Source: Paramecium sonneborni
Lineage: Eukaryota > Ciliophora > Oligohymenophorea > Peniculida > Parameciidae
Length of the DNA stretch: 64,000 bases
Assembly (NCBI GenBank): GCA_905182985.1
Contig: CAJJDN010000018.1
Coordinates: forward strand, 507,926-571,925
Reading direction: 5' to 3'
The notes under the pieces are model-generated. The model did not search any database and was not told the DNA's origin. It saw only the letters and a list, made by a program, of their open reading frames with translations. This document shows, in pieces, positions 60,796 through 64,000 of the stretch (positions within the stretch are counted from its first letter, which is position 1; every line of letters starts with the position of its first letter). The position numbers were made by a program, and so were the translations under genes.

Positions 60796-61283
60796 TCAAT
60801 CAATCCAAGATTCTTCAACACATTCTTCTACTCTCTTAAAATAGGTTATCTTATCTTCTAAATATAATTTAGCTGCTTCACTATTAGCTGGTGAATCAGG
60901 ATTAGGATCATTTAAGAGAGAACGTATAGATGTGAGAATTGCCCAAACATCATAAATGGGGGACCATTAATTTTATAAAATGTCTAGACAGATTTTGCCA
61001 TCTGTGTATACCTTACATAAAATAATTGATTAAAAGGATATACATTTGGATGAAATATTTTAGTCTTAAATACAACATTTGGTGGTTTAAGTGGATATTC
61101 TTCTGTAAATTCAAGAAGTAATTTAAATATGCCTCCATCCCAAATAGTTTAATCAGGTCCAAATATTACAGCTTCCCATAATAATATATTATCATCAAAA
61201 GGTGCAGCTTAAAATCCTTGTGGAATCATTTACTTAAGTTTTTGAAGATCTCTCACTAATCTCATTCTTGAATTTGTGGACAT
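60796..61283 (-). CDS. RAD6: Ubiquitin-conjugating enzyme E2, RAD6/UBE2A type
   Basis: 151 residues after one 32-nt intron, the exact size of RAD6-group E2s. It starts [20 protein letters not shown], includes [40 protein letters not shown] with the active-site Cys, [20 protein letters not shown] and [20 protein letters not shown]6 transfers ubiquitin to histone H2B and, with RAD18, to PCNA, and serves the N-end rule pathway. The short C-terminus without an acidic tail is like UBE2A rather than yeast Rad6. Confidence 0.96.
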
Positions 61284-61361
61284 TATTATAATACTTAATA
61301 ATTATTTATATGATTTTAAGGCACATTTAGTAAGTATCAAAATTTATTTGATATTTAAAAA

Positions 61362-64000
61362 ATGCTTTTTCTAAGATTTTTTATGCTTTCAATGATCATC
61401 ATCTGTGGGTCGACAATGTTCTGTAATTATTATCCTATGGATGCCAAGGCTTGCATTTCAAAAACAGAAGGAATTATGTGTATAATTCTGTTTTTAAACA
61501 AATTTAGGTGAATTTAGTTAATTTGAAAATGCTTGTCTTTAAACCTCCATAACCAATTATGGTTGTGAACCTACTTTGAATAAATTAGCATGTTTAAATT
61601 AATTTACTAATTCAGATGGCTCTGAAGCAACATGTATAGTTAAAATATTAATAAAAAAAAGGCATCTTTACATCTAAGTGTTAACTTGCTAAAACTTAGC
61701 ATTTTAAAAATCTAGGATGCTCAATAAAGTATTCCAAATATGCATGTATGAATGCGTTGAAAAAAGATTGTATTTGGAATCAAGAATGTTAAGATTACAA
61801 ATAAGAAGTACCTTTAGGAGATGATTGTTCTATGATTTTTGGTGATTCTGTTACTCCATCTCTTTGTCAAAAGATTTAAAATCTTTAATGTATTTTATGA
61901 AATTATTAATTTAAGGTATGAGTGGTGGTTTCTAAGGAGATTACAAATGTATATCTGTGACTGAATAACAATACTCTTAAATACTCTGTAATTAACTTGG
62001 ATTGAATTAACTTGGATGTATTTAAATAACCACCAAAGATTAAGCTTGTATTTTTAAATATAAATACTATAGGTATTTTTGAAAATAACCAGTGTAAAAA
62101 TGTGTAGTCAACATACCCGTAAAAGTGCAGTTTACATCTAAATCGTTTGGGTTGTTTATAAATCATTAATCCTAAATTGAAGTGTTAATGGAAAAATAAT
62201 AAATGTATAGACTTTATTGACACTCCAAAGTCATGTGAATTAATCACAGATGTCAATCCTAGTGTATGTTCTGGTTTTAATGGAATTTGTTTATATGATT
62301 CTATCAATAAGAAGTGTGTTAATCCAACTAATAATTAATTACAAAAAATCTAATGTAGCACATTTGGTTTAACCAAATAAGCATGCCTTTAAATTAAAAA
62401 TTAATACTGTACTTTCTTTAGGGGAATTTGTGAAGAATTAACTTTATCTGATTTAAAATTATATTAATGTAAGATGGATTTGAATGAAGATTCATGTATC
62501 AATATTTAGACTTAATTTTAATATTGTTAATGGGATGGAATATAATGCATTAGAATTACATTAAATTAAGATGTTGATTGTCCACTAGAATAGCTTAATC
62601 CAGAAATGAAAGTTAATGGAAATGTATGCTAATCTATATCTAAACCAGGAGTTTTATGTAAATACAATCCAAATACTCATTTATGTGTCAGAAGTAATGA
62701 AAAGGATTATTGTAATTCCCCATTTCTTAATTTATAAGGATGTGTAAGTATTACTACTGCAGGTTATGCATGTAAATGGACATAAGATGGATGTGTTAAT
62801 ATTAAAATTGTTGCCAATTAAACTTAATGTAATTCTCTTGGTTTTGCTAATGCAATTGCATGTTCATAGATTTATGAGAATAACTAATAAGGTTGCTACT
62901 ATGATCCAAATTATCAATAGTGCAAAACTATTATTCTTAAAGACGAAGATAACTTCCTAAATACTATTAATTGTTCTGACACTAAGTATGGATTTAATAA
63001 ATCTATATGTGCCTCTATCACTACTCCTGGCTAAGTATGTAGATGGTATTAAAATTAATGTTCTTAAATTATATCAAAGGAATAAATTGCATAAATTCAA
63101 TGTATTCAATTATAGTTTGTTAATAAATATGCATGTGGATTAGTTGAATATGGAAAAGAACCTTGTAGATATTAAGAAACACAAAAAGGTTGTGTTAATT
63201 CTATCTTAAAAAATATGAATTGTTAAACTGCTGGATTAAATTCTTATGCTTGTGCTGTAGCAAATGGTAGTTGTTATTTTGATACAATTACTAATTCATG
63301 TCAATATGTTACTAATCCATTTTAATAGTAAACAGCATTAACAGCTGCTGCTAAAACTGAATTATTAAATACTATGTCTTGTGATTCTAGTTCTCCAACT
63401 GTTGATATTTGTGCTTAAATTGTAACACCTGGATAAATTTGTACTTGGTCTGTTAGAACAAATAGATGTTAAAATTAATTTGTTCCATTTAATTCTCTTT
63501 GTTCTACTTTTTCTGGATCTAAAGTTATAGTTAATGCTAACACTTGTGCAGCTATTGAGAATGAATTTCCAGAACATGATCCAATAAAAGGATCTAAGGT
63601 TGATATTAATAGAGCTAATTGTAAATTCAATTCTAAAACATCTAATTGTGAAACTAATAAAGATTTTTGTTCTACTCCTTGTTGTACAGAAAATGATAAA
63701 ATAGGAATAAATGCTCATTCATGTAGTAAATATTCAACAAAAGCTCTTGGAACTTTTTGTTTTTTTAATAATGATTTAAGATGTTAAGAACTAACAAATG
63801 AATTGGTTGGAATAGTAAATGAAAGTACAGCAAGGAATTATTTTAATGCAAATTAATTTAAATGTTCTTAAATGTCAGTAAATTCATGTCATATGATTAA
63901 TTGGTCAACTAAATAGAGATGTTTTTATAATGGTTCCTCCTGTGTTAATATAAATTATTCAAACTATTAGAATTTTGATAAATTTATTGATTTACCTAAA
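61362..64000 (+). CDS. Cys-rich surface-antigen-like protein (3' partial)
   Basis: Starts at ATG 61362 with a signal peptide (MLFLRFFMLSMIIICGSTM). A 28-nt intron follows, and the frame runs off the right edge, at least about 850 residues. Cysteines recur every 10-25 residues with repeated small patterns (YACKWTQDGCVN, QVCRWYQNQCSQ, QICTWSVRTNRCQNQ, GSCYFDTITNSCQYV). The C-x-W-x(n)-C unit and the Thr/Ser/Asn-rich spacing resemble Paramecium surface (immobilization) antigens and related GPI-anchored proteins. The C-terminal anchor lies outside the window. Some introns between 61650 and 62400 are unresolved. Confidence 0.82.

Noticed and set aside
1..64000. Stentor or another short-intron ciliate as source
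   Set aside because: Stentor is known to use the standard code; here TAA and TAG must be glutamine. Tetrahymena-type ciliates have the same code but longer introns.
1..64000. tRNA, rRNA or telomeric repeats
   Set aside because: I looked for tRNA-like B-box patterns, rRNA core sequences and C4A2/C3A3-type telomere runs and saw none convincing; a tRNAscan-SE or Infernal run would be decisive.

Overview
The window looks like macronuclear DNA of a ciliate, most likely Paramecium (species not determinable by eye). Three things point there. Long reading frames appear only when TAA and TAG are read as glutamine and TGA is the sole stop. Known protein families are interrupted by introns of about 20-38 nt, mostly 22-28 nt, with GT...AG ends, whose removal restores the frame. 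Genes are packed with gaps of tens to a few hundred bases in very A+T-rich DNA. All coding calls below use this code. Short standard-code frames in the region are shadows. Introns were placed by eye from frame continuity, so exon ends may be off by a few bases.

Layout. 1-5.3 kb: end of an unknown gene, a coiled-coil gene, a Gln-rich MORN-repeat protein and a pseudokinase fused to MORN repeats. 5.3-12.6 kb (all minus): a Lys-rich coiled-coil gene, an ULK-like kinase, a secreted protein, a peroxisomal-type hydroxyacyl-CoA dehydrogenase and a PHD-like zinc-finger protein. 13-21 kb: Rab GTPase, RCC1-repeat protein, 5-aminolevulinate synthase, P4-ATPase flippase and a Yip1 protein. 21-31 kb: a Vma12-like V-ATPase assembly factor, unknown and coiled-coil genes, a 1,163-bp perfect direct repeat separated by one N, a helical-plus-SH3 protein and a coiled-coil protein of ciliary type. 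31-42 kb: SWI/SNF ATPase, U2AF65-like splicing factor, Polo-like kinase, ribosomal protein S10, ERO1 and a coiled-coil protein. 42-48 kb: a voltage-sensor domain fused to a cyclic-nucleotide phosphodiesterase, a kinesin and unknown genes. 48-56.5 kb: an unknown helical protein, PPIP5K/Vip1, an EF-hand protein, an unknown gene and an Asn/Asp/Arg-rich protein. 57-64 kb: a double SP-RING SUMO-ligase-like protein, membrane proteins, a RAD6-type E2 and the first part of a Cys-rich surface protein.

There are no signs of operons, phage, bacterial elements or CRISPR. Neighbours are mostly unrelated housekeeping, signalling and trafficking genes. Several fit ciliate biology: flippase, Rab, Yip1 and V-ATPase assembly for membrane traffic; MORN, kinesin and coiled-coil proteins for cortex and cilia; the voltage-sensor phosphodiesterase for electrical control of cyclic nucleotides; the Cys-rich protein for the cell surface. 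The most unusual gene is the voltage-sensor/phosphodiesterase fusion at 42595-44588. Strongest doubts: the duplicated block at 22824-25150 is probably an assembly artefact, and a few genes (5280-6454, 31021-31310, 58890-59442, the start of 42595) have exon structures I could not resolve.
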